This document shows positions 1 to 7,700 of a DNA stretch of 64,000 nt, piece by piece (the first letter of the stretch is position 1; every line of letters begins with the position of its first letter). Source of the stretch: Allorhizobium paknamense (GTDB lineage: Bacteria > Pseudomonadota > Alphaproteobacteria > Rhizobiales > Rhizobiaceae). Below the pieces are notes generated by a model. That model searched no databases and was not told where the DNA came from. It saw only the letters and a program-made list of their open reading frames with translations. Both the position numbers and the translations under genes were made by a program. The stretch lies in assembly GCF_030815125.1 (NCBI RefSeq), contig NZ_JAUSWH010000001.1:558001-622000 (forward strand), read 5' to 3'.

Positions 1-277
1 CGTCGAAGGTCACCAGACCGCGCGTACGAGCGTTCCAGTTACGGTCATCGCCGAGGCTGTTATCGCTGGCGCCCTGAACTTCAAAGCGGACATAGCCCTT
101 GATGCGCAGGCAGGTTTCCGTGCCGGGGATGTAGAAATAGCCGGTGCCGAAGGCGTCGCAAACGCGGACATATTCAGCGGGTTCCGGGGCAGCGGCAACG
201 ATAGCATCGGCAGCCTGCGCGCCGGAAACTGCTGCCAGAGCAGCAGCGGAGCCGAGAAGAAGGCTCTTCATATTCAT
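1..277 (-). CDS. RopA-type outer-membrane porin, 5' part only
   Basis: This is the N-terminal 92 codons of a porin that continues off the left edge. The start is the ATG at 277, preceded by a GGAG ribosome site. The product begins with a signal peptide ending AQA-A, followed by the segment [19 protein letters not shown], almost identical to the next gene, so the two are tandem paralogues of the Porin_2 (RopA/Omp2) family of Rhizobiales. These proteins form beta-barrel diffusion channels in the outer membrane. Differences from its neighbour begin after residue 65 in a short variable loop. Only the start is visible, so integrity of the barrel cannot be judged. Confidence 0.9.
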   Translation of the reverse strand, partial: MNMKSLLLGSAAALAAVSGAQAADAIVAAAPEPAEYVRVCDAFGTGYFYIPGTETCLRIKGYVRFEVQGASDNSLGDDRNWNARTRGLVTFD

Positions 278-359
278 GTTTGATCTCCAGTTTGTCGTTT
301 AGGAAATAGAGAAGAACTCTCTATGAACCGCTCTTGCTGTTTGCCCCCCGGCATATAGA

Positions 360-387
360 CCAGGCCCCGTATCCCGACGGGGCCTGG
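360..387 (-). terminator. GC-rich hairpin downstream of the full-length porin gene
   Basis: An 11-bp perfect stem (360-370 with 377-387, six-base loop) lies 27 bases beyond the stop codon of the porin at 414-1469 and before the second porin. The T-run after it is poor, so it may be an attenuating hairpin rather than a strict intrinsic terminator. Confidence 0.5.
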
Positions 388-413
388 CCTTATTCTTATC
401 TCCTAAGAGATAA

Positions 414-1469
414 TTAGAACGAACGCTGCAGGCGAACGAAGCCAGACCATACGTCGTCGTTGTTGCTCCAGGAATGATCCTGGTACTGAGCGGAGACCTT
501 CGTGGTCAGGCCTTCAGCAAGCTTGTAGTCGAGGGTCAGACCACCCTTCCAGATGTCGCGACCGCCGTAATCACCGGACGTGCTGGTGATTTCGGTGTTG
601 GCAAAGTACTGAACGCCAGGCGTCAGGGTCAGGCGATCGGTGATCTTTGCAGCGTATTCAGCGGCAATGGTCCACTCAGCCTTGTCGTAGTAGGCAGAAG
701 CGCCGGTCGAGTACAGGCCGGCAACGCCGAGAACACCCGGGCCAACATTGGCGGTAGCGAGCAGACGCACGGCACCGTCGTTGGCAGCAGCATCCCAGCC
801 GCCGAGCAGGGTTGCGGTAACCGGACCGAAGGAACCACCGATCTGGCCTTCAACGCCAACGCGGTTGTTCTTGCCATACGGATCAGCAAGACCAGTGGTG
901 AGGTCACGCGTACGGCTGTAGAAGCCGGTCAGCTCGTCAACAGCGATGCCAGCGAAGAAGGCGTCGGACTTGTAGTTGTAGGCGATCGAGTTCAGACGGT
1001 TCGAACCCAGGTCGTCGGTTTCGCCGGACAGACCCGTATCGAAGTAGTTGTAGAAGGAACCAACCTGGAAGCCAGCAACCTGGATGAAGGCTTCGTCGAG
1101 TTCGAGGCTGCCGCCGTTTTCGTCAGCCCAGGTACGAACGGTGATCGTGGAACCGATCGTGCCGAGTTCGGAGTCGTTCTTGGCGTCGAAGGTTACGAGA
1201 CCACGCGTACGGGCGTTCCAGTCGCGGCTACCGGACCAGGAAGAGTCGCCGTCATTGCTGTTGCCCTGAACTTCGAAACGGACATAGCCCTTAACGCGAA
1301 GGCAGGTTTCGGTGCCCGGGATGTAGAAGTAGCCCGTGCCGAAAGCGTCGCAAACGCGAACATATTCAGCCGGCTCGGGAGCGGCAGCTACGATTGCGTC
1401 GGCAGCCTGAGCGCCGGATACTGCAGCGAGAGCGGCAGCGGAGCCGAGAAGAAGGCTCTTGATGTTCAT
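414..1469 (-). CDS. RopA-type outer-membrane porin
   Basis: Complete 351-residue porin of the Porin_2 family, which forms trimeric general diffusion channels in the outer membrane of Rhizobiales. A signal peptide (residues 1-22, ending GAQA-A) is followed by the conserved [17 protein letters not shown] block with its two cysteines (C40 and C56). The protein ends in phenylalanine (VRLQRSF), the usual signal for BAM-dependent barrel assembly. The ATG at 1469 is preceded by GGAGG. It lies upstream of a near-identical paralogue in the same direction, so the pair probably arose by duplication. A leader of unknown length lies in the 590-base gap towards the tRNA. Family assignment is firm; the exact substrate range is not known. 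Confidence 0.95.
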   Translation of the reverse strand: MNIKSLLLGSAAALAAVSGAQAADAIVAAAPEPAEYVRVCDAFGTGYFYIPGTETCLRVKGYVRFEVQGNSNDGDSSWSGSRDWNARTRGLVTFDAKNDSELGTIGSTITVRTWADENGGSLELDEAFIQVAGFQVGSFYNYFDTGLSGETDDLGSNRLNSIAYNYKSDAFFAGIAVDELTGFYSRTRDLTTGLADPYGKNNRVGVEGQIGGSFGPVTATLLGGWDAAANDGAVRLLATANVGPGVLGVAGLYSTGASAYYDKAEWTIAAEYAAKITDRLTLTPGVQYFANTEITSTSGDYGGRDIWKGGLTLDYKLAEGLTTKVSAQYQDHSWSNNDDVWSGFVRLQRSF

Positions 1470-2058
1470 ATTGACCTCCAGTCAAGTTTCTTTGATCTGT
1501 TTACCGGCTGAAGGCAGCGTCCCCTGCCTCGTCCCCTGTGATCTGCGAAGTCGAACGGCCTCGATCGACTTCTGATGCTGAAAATACAAAAGGCTGCCGC
1601 CCATGCAATTGGCAAACACGGTTCCGGCCCTTTTCCAGCTACCCTTCCCGAAGCGATGTTGCTTAAAGGACACAAAGAGCCCGTCCGACGTCGTTAAATT
1701 TTTACACTTCGTTAAGAAACGCCTTCAAAAACAATAAATAAGAATGGCTGGCTTTCCTCGCGCCTGAAGTTGCCGACCTGGGGAAAACCGGGTGTGACCG
1801 ATGATTCTGGCCTTAAAATCGACCTTGGACGGACATGACCGGACCGGCCCGCAGCAAAGCGAACCGGTGCGAGGCGCCATTTTCGCCTGTGGACCTGTCG
1901 CGAATCTGGACAGCGATTCTGCTTTTGCCTTTGCTGATTCCCTCGAAGGGGAGAGACTGAGCCCACGCAACCTCATCTGTGGAGACCTATCTTTTTCTCC
2001 GTTGAAAGAGAGAAAAGCGCTTGCAATCGGAGCGGCTTCACCCTAATCAACCCGCACC
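1470..2058. other. Intergenic region upstream of the porin pair
   Basis: No convincing gene is visible in these roughly 590 bases. Short open frames on both strands lack ribosome sites and family features. The stretch should hold the porin promoter and a long 5' leader; an AT-rich patch lies at 1695-1745. I could not fix a promoter with confidence. Confidence 0.4.
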
Positions 2059-2149
2059 GGAGAGGTGGCCGAGTGGTCGAAGGCGCTCCCCTGCTAAGGG
2101 AGTATACGTCAAAAGCGTATCGAGGGTTCGAATCCCTTCCTCTCCGCCA
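2059..2149 (+). tRNA. tRNA-Ser (anticodon GCU)
   Basis: A 91-base class II tRNA. The acceptor stem GGAGAGG (2059-2065) pairs with CCTCTCC (2139-2145), followed by discriminator G and an encoded CCA (2147-2149). The anticodon loop CTGCTAA gives anticodon GCT, which reads AGC/AGU serine codons. A long variable arm (TATACGTC...GCGTAT) and the GGTTCGAATCC T-arm are present. A terminator follows 17 bases downstream. Confidence 0.97.
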
Positions 2150-2166
2150 TAGACTTCAAGCGTTTA

Positions 2167-2189
2167 GCCGCCCATCGGGCGGCTTTTTT
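2167..2189 (+). terminator. Intrinsic terminator of tRNA-Ser
   Basis: The stem GCCGCCC (2167-2173) pairs with GGGCGGC (2177-2183) around a three-base loop and is followed by six T residues. It ends the tRNA transcript before the convergent flavoprotein gene. Confidence 0.9.
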
Positions 2190-2209
2190 GTTGTCAGCCA
2201 GGAGGTTGC

Positions 2210-3427
2210 TCAGGCCAGAAGCTGTTTGAGATCGCTTTGCGGATCGGCGACGATCTGCTTGTCGGCGCTCAAGCCCTGGTCCAGCAGCTTCTTGGCGGTG
2301 ACATAGGCTTTTGCATCATTGATCGCATCGACAGCGATCAGGCGATCCTGGCGATAATACCAGACAGAAAGACTTCCCTGACGCGTGCCTGCCCGGGTCA
2401 GCGTTTCATCATAACCGAGATTCAGTCCGGCGATCTGGAGTTTTGCATCATATTGATCGGACCAGAACCAGGGCTTCGGCTCATAAGGCTTGTCACCGCC
2501 AGCCACCATGGCGGCGGCGGCTTCGGCCTGATCCACAGCGTTCTGAACCGATTCGAGCCGGATGAGCGCGCCTTGATAGGGCAGCATGGCACAATCTCCC
2601 ACCGCGAAGATATCGGGATCGGAGGTGCGCGCATGCGCGTCCACGACAATACCATTCTGCACGGCAAGCCCGGCCTTGCGAGCGAGCACGTCATTGGCCG
2701 TAACGCCGATGCCTGCGATGACGAGATCCACCTCGATGACGCTGCCATCGGAAAGCTCGGCAGCCACCACCCGCTCTGCCTCGCCGATCAGGCGGGAGAG
2801 ACCGGTCTTTTCCCGTATGGTTACGCCATGGCATTGATGCAGCGCGCGCACCGCATCCGCCGTTTCCGCAGCTGCGACCCTGGCGAGAATGCGCTCCGCC
2901 ATTTCGATCACCGTCACCTCCAGACCGAGATGGCGGGCAACGGCTGCGGCTTCCAGGCCAATATAGCCGCCGCCGACGATCAGCAGGCGCGCGCCCGGCC
3001 GCATCACCGTGGCAAGCCTGTCAGCGTCCTGCTTGTCTCGCACGGTGTAGACACCCGCAAGATCGCCACCCATTGGCGCGGGAAGCGTGCGGGGAGACGC
3101 GCCCGTGGCCAGAACCAATGTTTTATAAGAGAGTCGCTCGCCGTTTTGCAGGCACAGTTGGCGCTGATCCCGGTCGATCTCCTCCACCCAGGTGGAGAGC
3201 CTCAACTCCACACCATTCTCTTCATACCAGGAGAGAGGGCGCAGCAGCAGCCGGTCGAAACTCATCTCGCCCAGCAGATATTTCTTGGAGAGTGGCGGAC
3301 GCTGGTAAGGCGGTTCCGGCTCAAGGCCAATCATCGTGACGGGTGCTTCATGGCCCAGCTGGCGCAGCCGGTTTGCAAAAGAAAAGGCAGCCTGACCGGC
3401 GCCGATGATGATGACTGGATCCGCCAT
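2210..3427 (-). CDS. Ferredoxin-reductase-type FAD/NAD(P)H oxidoreductase
   Basis: A 405-residue flavoprotein of the putidaredoxin/rhodocoxin reductase family, which passes electrons from NAD(P)H to a small iron-sulfur protein. The FAD-binding GAGQAA motif is at residues 9-14, the conserved PPYQRPPLSKKYL block at 39-51, the NAD-binding motif VGGGYIGLE at 151-159, and a second FAD contact (FAVGDCA) lies in the last third. Length and domain order match the family. No ferredoxin, P450 or dioxygenase gene is beside it, so its redox partner is unknown. It converges on tRNA-Ser. The ATG at 3427 is the natural start, as the FAD motif follows at once. Confidence 0.9.
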   Translation of the reverse strand: MADPVIIIGAGQAAFSFANRLRQLGHEAPVTMIGLEPEPPYQRPPLSKKYLLGEMSFDRLLLRPLSWYEENGVELRLSTWVEEIDRDQRQLCLQNGERLSYKTLVLATGASPRTLPAPMGGDLAGVYTVRDKQDADRLATVMRPGARLLIVGGGYIGLEAAAVARHLGLEVTVIEMAERILARVAAAETADAVRALHQCHGVTIREKTGLSRLIGEAERVVAAELSDGSVIEVDLVIAGIGVTANDVLARKAGLAVQNGIVVDAHARTSDPDIFAVGDCAMLPYQGALIRLESVQNAVDQAEAAAAMVAGGDKPYEPKPWFWSDQYDAKLQIAGLNLGYDETLTRAGTRQGSLSVWYYRQDRLIAVDAINDAKAYVTAKKLLDQGLSADKQIVADPQSDLKQLLA

Positions 3428-3622
3428 AAAGCCTCCGCGGGCTTGCGGCCCGGCAATCTCGTTTTGAAGCAGGCCTATCCAGTCCAGCCGGGAGCGTCAA
3501 GCGGCGGCGACCCAGCGACTTTCCATGAAGTTGCAAAATGCAATTTTAACGGCGAATGAAGATAAAGCATTAGGAAAGCTGCTGTAAATTAAGGTCATGG
3601 CACGAAGATTCAGGAGGGTGTC

Positions 3623-3970
3623 ATGTCATTGCAGACAGTTCCCAATGCCAAGAAGACGATCCCGCGCGATCAGGTGTTTCAAAAATTCACAGTGGATCGC
3701 CCCGGGCGTATCATCTTTGTTGGTCATCATCTCAGCACTCGCACCACGGTGCGCTGCCTGATCCGCACCATCTCGCTGCATGGCGCGGAGCTCGAGGTGA
3801 GCCGTTACCTGCCGGTGCCGAAAAACTTCTATCTGGAAATCCTCGGCATTCGCGATGAAATCGGCTGCACACTGATGCGCCGCGAGCAGGAAAAGGTGGT
3901 GATCGGTTTCAACATGCTGATCGATGCCGAATTCCTGCACCATGTGGTGAAGCTGTCTTTTGAAATTTGA
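3623..3970 (+). CDS. Degenerate PilZ-domain protein
   Basis: A 115-residue protein with a strong ribosome site (AGGAGGG). It aligns by eye with the downstream PilZ protein: DRPGRII and RTISLHGAELEVS sit where the cyclic-di-GMP motifs should be. The first arginine of RxxxR is replaced by aspartate, and the aspartate/asparagine of [DN]xSxxG is replaced by threonine (TISLHG). The later block FYLEILGIRDEIGCTL matches the neighbour closely. It is therefore probably a PilZ paralogue with impaired or lost c-di-GMP binding, perhaps working by protein contact. Function is otherwise unknown. Confidence 0.75.
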   Translation: MSLQTVPNAKKTIPRDQVFQKFTVDRPGRIIFVGHHLSTRTTVRCLIRTISLHGAELEVSRYLPVPKNFYLEILGIRDEIGCTLMRREQEKVVIGFNMLIDAEFLHHVVKLSFEI

Positions 3971-4089
3971 GCCTGTCGCCACCGTCCCGAAATCGGCGAA
4001 TTGCGTAAAATGCAGCACATATTATTTGCCTGAATGCAAGAGATTGCAGCCAAAGTGATCATCATCCCATTCCTTTTCATGGAGATGCC

Positions 4090-4497
4090 ATGCTTCCGGG
4101 AACGCATCTGGCGACTGTGACGTCTGAAATGTATGAGCGCCGCTGGGAGCGCTATTATGTGCGCCGTCCCGCGCGCATCATGGCGGTGCGGCCAGGCCTG
4201 AGCGGCATCACCATGCGCAGCGCCACCGTGCTGGATATTTCCCGCGGCGGCGCCGGGATCGAGATGGATACGGGCATCGGCCTGCCCTCGCATTATTATC
4301 TGGAAATTCTCGGGCTTGCGACGCGCATCGGCTGTGCGGAGGTTTATCGCAACGGCAACCGCGCCGGGGTGAAATTCATCATGCCGATTTCCGAGCAACT
4401 GCTTCAGCGCATCATCCGCACGGATTTCGTGATGGGTGGCAACAAGGAACAAGGGCAAAAGACGGTACAGCCCGGAACAGGCCGCCTGCAGCGGTAA
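4090..4497 (+). CDS. PilZ-domain protein, putative c-di-GMP receptor
   Basis: A 135-residue protein consisting of one PilZ domain. The RRPAR sequence at about residue 21 matches RxxxR and DISRGG at about residue 48 matches [DN]xSxxG, the two c-di-GMP-binding motifs of the family. The short C-terminal tail is charged and probably disordered. It follows a degenerate PilZ paralogue by 119 bases on the same strand, suggesting tandem duplication and perhaps a receptor plus non-binding partner. PilZ proteins commonly act in motility, polysaccharide export or cell-cycle outputs, but nothing nearby says which applies here. Confidence 0.88.
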   Translation: MLPGTHLATVTSEMYERRWERYYVRRPARIMAVRPGLSGITMRSATVLDISRGGAGIEMDTGIGLPSHYYLEILGLATRIGCAEVYRNGNRAGVKFIMPISEQLLQRIIRTDFVMGGNKEQGQKTVQPGTGRLQR

Positions 4498-4500
4498 CAG

Positions 4501-4742
4501 CCTGGAGCATTTCCAGGAAAAGTGCAATCGCGGTTTTCCGTCCGGAAATGCGTAAAAGCAATCACCTGGGACACGTCCGGTGAACCCATGTTCACCGGAC
4601 GTGTCCCAGGTGATTGTGAGGTCGATTTCGACCTGTTAGAGCGTTTCAGTGTTTCACGGAAACATCGAAACGCTCTAACTCTTTGTTTTTACGAATTTCC
4701 GAACGGAAAACCGGCTTCCCCTTTTCCTGGAAATGCTCTAGG
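4501..4742. repeat. Composite palindromic repeat (family A, RIME-like)
   Basis: A 240-base composite. The outer arms (4501-4558 and 4681-4742) are inverted copies of the family A core GAGCATTTCCAGGAAAAGTG. Inside is a perfect hairpin with 27-bp arms and a four-base loop (4559-4616), then a small palindrome around 4618-4634, then a second hairpin with 13-bp perfect arms (4635-4647 and 4667-4679). Other family A copies are at 9391, 19523, 28188, 40713 and 50228. The layout resembles the rhizobial intergenic mosaic elements. No protein is likely encoded. Confidence 0.85.
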
Positions 4743-4840
4743 AATGCCGGTCTTAAACCCATAGCCATCCGATGCCTTGGGGCATGGTGGTGGTTCAATT
4801 CCAGGCGGGGCGTCTTCGCCCTGGTCTAAGTCCGGTTGCC

Positions 4841-5959
4841 ATGTCCAGTCAAAGCTTTTGCCGTTTCACGCCGCTCATCGCATCTCTTCCCTCCACCGTG
4901 CCCTTTGTGGGACCCGAAGCCATCGAACGGCAGACGGGCAAGGCGGTGCTGGCGCGGATCGGGGCCAATGAGAGTGGTTTCGGTCCCTCACCTCGCGCCA
5001 TGGCAGCACTGAGCGAAGCGGCGGCTGACATCTGGAAATACAACGATCCGGAGAATCACGCATTGAAGATGGCACTTGCCGCCCATCACGGTGTAAAACC
5101 GGACAATCTTGCCATCGGCGAGGGCATTGACGACCTGCTGGGGCTGACGGTGCGGTTGGTCATCGAGCCCGGCCTGCCGGTGGTTACATCCTTCGGCGGG
5201 TACCCCACCTTCAATTTTCATGTGAACGGCTTTGGCGGGCGGCTGGTCACCGTGCCTTATCGCGATGACCGCGAGGATCTGGATGGCCTCCTGGAGGCCG
5301 TGAAGCGCGAAAATGCGCCGCTCGTTTATTTCGCCAATCCGGACAATCCCATGGGCAGTTGGTGGGATGCGACCGATGTGGTGCGTTTTGCCCGCGCCCT
5401 GCCGGAAACGTGTTTGCTCATCCTCGACGAAGCCTATGGTGAGACGGCGCCGGCCAACGCCATTCCCCCGGCGGATGCATTGATCGATCTGCCGAATGTG
5501 CTGCGCATGCGCACCTTCTCGAAGGCCTACGGGTTGGCGGGGGCGCGGATCGGCTATGCCATCGGCATGCCGGGAACGGTTTCGGCTTTCGACAAGATCC
5601 GCAATCACTTCGGCATGGTGCGCAGCTCGACAGCGGCAGCGCTGGCGGCACTCTCCGATCAGGCCTATCTGCGGCAGGTCATCGGCAGAATTGCCGTGGC
5701 ACGGGAGAGAATTGCGGCAATTGCCACGGAAAACGGGCTCACCGCCCTGCCCTCGGCCACGAATTTCGTGGCCATCGATTGCGGGCGCGATCAGCCCTTT
5801 GCCCGCGCCATCGTCGATGGCCTGATGCAGCACGGGGTTTTCATCCGCATGCCGGGGGTCGCCCCGCTCAATCGCTGCATTCGCGTCAGCGCAGGGCTGG
5901 AGCCCGATCTCGATCTGTTTGCGGAAAGCCTGCCCAAGGTGCTGGCGGCGTTGAGATAA
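4841..5959 (+). CDS. Histidinol-phosphate aminotransferase-like PLP enzyme
   Basis: A 372-residue fold-type I aminotransferase of the HisC/CobD-like branch (class I/II). Visible features are the N-terminal ANESGFGPSPRA block, YFANPDNPMG with its conserved asparagine, ILDEAYGE with the aspartate that contacts the PLP ring nitrogen, and FSKAYGLAGARIGY with the Schiff-base lysine. I start it at the ATG at 4841, because residues upstream in the same frame read through repeat DNA. It is not in a his operon, so it may act on another amino acid or phosphorylated amine rather than in histidine synthesis. A family B repeat follows 12 bases after the stop. Confidence 0.85.
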   Translation: MSSQSFCRFTPLIASLPSTVPFVGPEAIERQTGKAVLARIGANESGFGPSPRAMAALSEAAADIWKYNDPENHALKMALAAHHGVKPDNLAIGEGIDDLLGLTVRLVIEPGLPVVTSFGGYPTFNFHVNGFGGRLVTVPYRDDREDLDGLLEAVKRENAPLVYFANPDNPMGSWWDATDVVRFARALPETCLLILDEAYGETAPANAIPPADALIDLPNVLRMRTFSKAYGLAGARIGYAIGMPGTVSAFDKIRNHFGMVRSSTAAALAALSDQAYLRQVIGRIAVARERIAAIATENGLTALPSATNFVAIDCGRDQPFARAIVDGLMQHGVFIRMPGVAPLNRCIRVSAGLEPDLDLFAESLPKVLAALR

Positions 5960-5971
5960 GCGGCTTACAAC

Positions 5972-6076
5972 GCGCTACAGCGCCGTGCGCCATGTATGGC
6001 GCACGGCGCTGTAGCGCTTTAAATCTGCTGCATAATTTTATCCTTAAATCCGATTCCGATTTCAGGAATTATGCAG
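5972..6076. repeat. Family B palindromic repeat
   Basis: Two palindromes side by side. The first has perfect 22-bp arms (5972-5993 and 5996-6017) around a two-base loop, built on TACAGCGCCGTGCG. The second (6029-6076) has the CTGCATAATT...AATTATGCAG arms seen at 9289, 13066, 29964, 33114 and 42811. It lies between convergent genes and may end transcription from either side. Confidence 0.85.
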
Positions 6077-6082
6077 TAAAAA

Positions 6083-6349
6083 TCAATGAATGGTCATCCA
6101 TTCCCGCGCTTCGCGAAGCGCTTCGGCAAGTTCGTCCTTGCGCATGGCGCTGGCCAGATCGGCGCGCAGTTTGGCCGCCTTGTCGCAGCCCTTGATGGCG
6201 GCGATGTTCAGCCATTTATGGGCGGCCACAAGGTTGCGGTCGCAGCCCTTGCCGGTGGCATACATCAGCCCCAGAACGCGGTAGGTATCGGCCTGGCTCT
6301 CGCCTTTCCCGGCGATCTTGCTCTCGGTCATCATGTCCAGCTTTGCCAT
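6083..6349 (-). CDS. Small Sel1-repeat-like protein
   Basis: An 88-residue protein with one recognisable Sel1/TPR-like unit: YRVLGLMYATGKGCDRNLVA followed by AHKWLNIAAIKG, the alpha/alpha repeat pattern (LG..Y..G.G...N...A..W...AA..G). Sel1 units mediate protein contacts. There is no signal peptide, so it is probably cytoplasmic. A GGAAGATCC sequence precedes the ATG at 6349. A single repeat is short for a stable solenoid, so it may need a partner. The gene converges on the aminotransferase gene. Confidence 0.7.
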   Translation of the reverse strand: MAKLDMMTESKIAGKGESQADTYRVLGLMYATGKGCDRNLVAAHKWLNIAAIKGCDKAAKLRADLASAMRKDELAEALREAREWMTIH

Positions 6350-6775
6350 TGGATCTTCCTGTTTGAATGCTGGCGGGGGAGCCGCTCTTCCGGCGGCTTA
6401 CCCCGCAGATTTCATCTCGCCTGTCTTGTTTTTATTCGGCAGGTTTGCCCTGCGCTTCTTGAAACCCATCATGCCACCGCCCTGCCAAGATCCGCTTAAA
6501 ATCCATGATTAATGCTCTGAAAACACTGTGAAAACCTTTTGTAAACCTGTATTGCCAGCCAGCGTAGAGGCCCTGCAATCCCGGGGCTTTCGGTTAATTT
6601 TACCGGATGTTCACGGGTTTGGATTAAGCCTTTGTTCACCACGTTGGCGGTTGGGCTGCACCCTTCTGAAACAGGAACAGGGAAAATTCTTACGCTTACG
6701 TGCGCGTCATTTACTTTTCAAACCGCCTGCCACAAGATGCGGCTCCGATATCATCGGAGGAGAAGGAGGAAACCC
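6350..6775. other. Divergent intergenic region
   Basis: This 426-base gap separates the Sel1-like gene and the DUF2147 gene, which point away from each other. It must hold both promoters. Short frames inside it lack family features. No clear operator or riboswitch was recognised. Confidence 0.4.
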
Positions 6776-7117
6776 ATGAAACACTTTGCAGCCGTTGCGG
6801 CGCTCATCACAGCCCTTGCCGCCGGAAGCGCGTTTGCCGCCGAGCCGATCGAGGGCAACTGGAAAACCGCCAGCGGCGAAACCGCGGCCATTGGCATCTG
6901 CGGCAAGGATTTCTGCATCACGCTGAAAACCGGAAAGCATGCAGGCAAGATGATTGGCAAGCTGGCCGGTACCGGCGCAAGCTATAAGGGCGAGATCACA
7001 GATCCCACCAACGACAAGACCTATACCGGCTCCGCCGAAGTCTCCGGCACCTCGCTGCAATTGAAGGGCTGCGTTCTGGCGGTTCTATGCAAGAGTCAGA
7101 CCTGGACGAAGCTCTGA
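6776..7117 (+). CDS. DUF2147-family exported protein
   Basis: A 113-residue protein with a signal peptide (MKHFAAVAALITALAAGSAF, cleavage near AFA-A) followed by a single DUF2147 domain. The family pattern is visible in EGNWKTASGETAAIGIC, GKMIGKL and the final LKGCVLAVLCKSQTWTKL. DUF2147 proteins are small periplasmic beta-rich proteins of unknown activity, often with paired cysteines as seen here. A strong ribosome site (GGAGGAAA) fixes the ATG at 6776. No operon partner is evident. Confidence 0.85.
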   Translation: MKHFAAVAALITALAAGSAFAAEPIEGNWKTASGETAAIGICGKDFCITLKTGKHAGKMIGKLAGTGASYKGEITDPTNDKTYTGSAEVSGTSLQLKGCVLAVLCKSQTWTKL

Positions 7118-7193
7118 TCCCTCACACTCCGTCCAAGAATCGCCGCTGGCCGTCTGCAAATGGCAATTTCTGCGCTTCCGGTACTCACGTACG

Positions 7194-7299
7194 TTAGAGC
7201 ATAATCCGACCGGAGTGAAACGAGGATCGGCAAGATTATGCTTCAAAAATAGAAGCTTAGAGCGCCGATCTGATTTAATCAGATCGAAAAGCGCTCTAA
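7194..7299. repeat. Palindromic mosaic repeat, variant
   Basis: Begins TAGAGCATAATCC and ends with a hairpin (AGAGCGCCGATCTGATTT...GCGCTCTAA). The outline is like families A and B but the core sequence differs. The left half contains an inverted GCATAATCC/GATTATGC pair. No coding sign. Confidence 0.65.
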
Positions 7300-7441
7300 G
7301 TACGCTCCGTTCCGGTTCTCGAAATCACTATTTTCGCCAGGCCAGCAGCAATTCTTGAACAGACTGTCAGGCCCGGGGCCATCCGGATATGGCTTGGCCC
7401 CAACCAACCCGCGTACTGGCAACAGCTTCGCACCAGCCCGA

Positions 7442-7460
7442 TTGTTTTATGATAAAACAA
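7442..7460. promoter_or_regulatory. Perfect 19-base palindrome ahead of a tiny ORF
   Basis: TTGTTTTAT and ATAAAACAA flank a single central G. The site sits 20 bases before the start of the small ORF at 7481, where a repressor operator would be. This is inference from symmetry only. Confidence 0.35.
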
Positions 7461-7480
7461 CATTCAAGGGGGATATGCCG

Positions 7481-7642
7481 ATGATGCCTGTAGCGATTCG
7501 ATTGACAGCCATTACTGCGCTGATGGCCGTGTTTGCCGTGTCCTTTTCCACGCTGGTGCTCAATCACAACCGGCCTCTTCGCCATGGCCATGGCGGCGGC
7601 TTTTCCGCGATCCTGAGCGATAACAGTGGCAAGGCGGGATAG
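7481..7642 (+). CDS. Possible 53-residue single-span membrane protein
   Basis: A short frame with a good ribosome site (AAGGGGGAT) about eight bases before the ATG at 7481. The product starts with a hydrophobic segment (residues 4-25, AIRLTAITALMAVFAVSFST) and continues into a short His/Gly-rich tail. It resembles no family I know. It sits 58 bases before AMP nucleosidase on the same strand. It could be a real small membrane protein or a chance frame; the ribosome site and hydrophobic start argue mildly for the former. Confidence 0.4.
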   Translation: MMPVAIRLTAITALMAVFAVSFSTLVLNHNRPLRHGHGGGFSAILSDNSGKAG

Positions 7643-7700
7643 CTGCTTCTGAAGAGACACCTGTCGTTTGCTTGTCAGAGAGACCGTTATATAAAGTCTC

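Noticed and set aside
474-1511. A 345-codon plus-strand frame over the porin gene
   Set aside because: It mirrors the porin in the opposite frame and lacks a start context or family pattern.
1801-2046. An 81-codon frame upstream of tRNA-Ser
   Set aside because: No ribosome site, no family similarity that I can see, and overlapping open frames exist on both strands.
4522-4764. An 80-codon frame between the PilZ and aminotransferase genes
   Set aside because: It lies almost wholly in the composite palindromic repeat.
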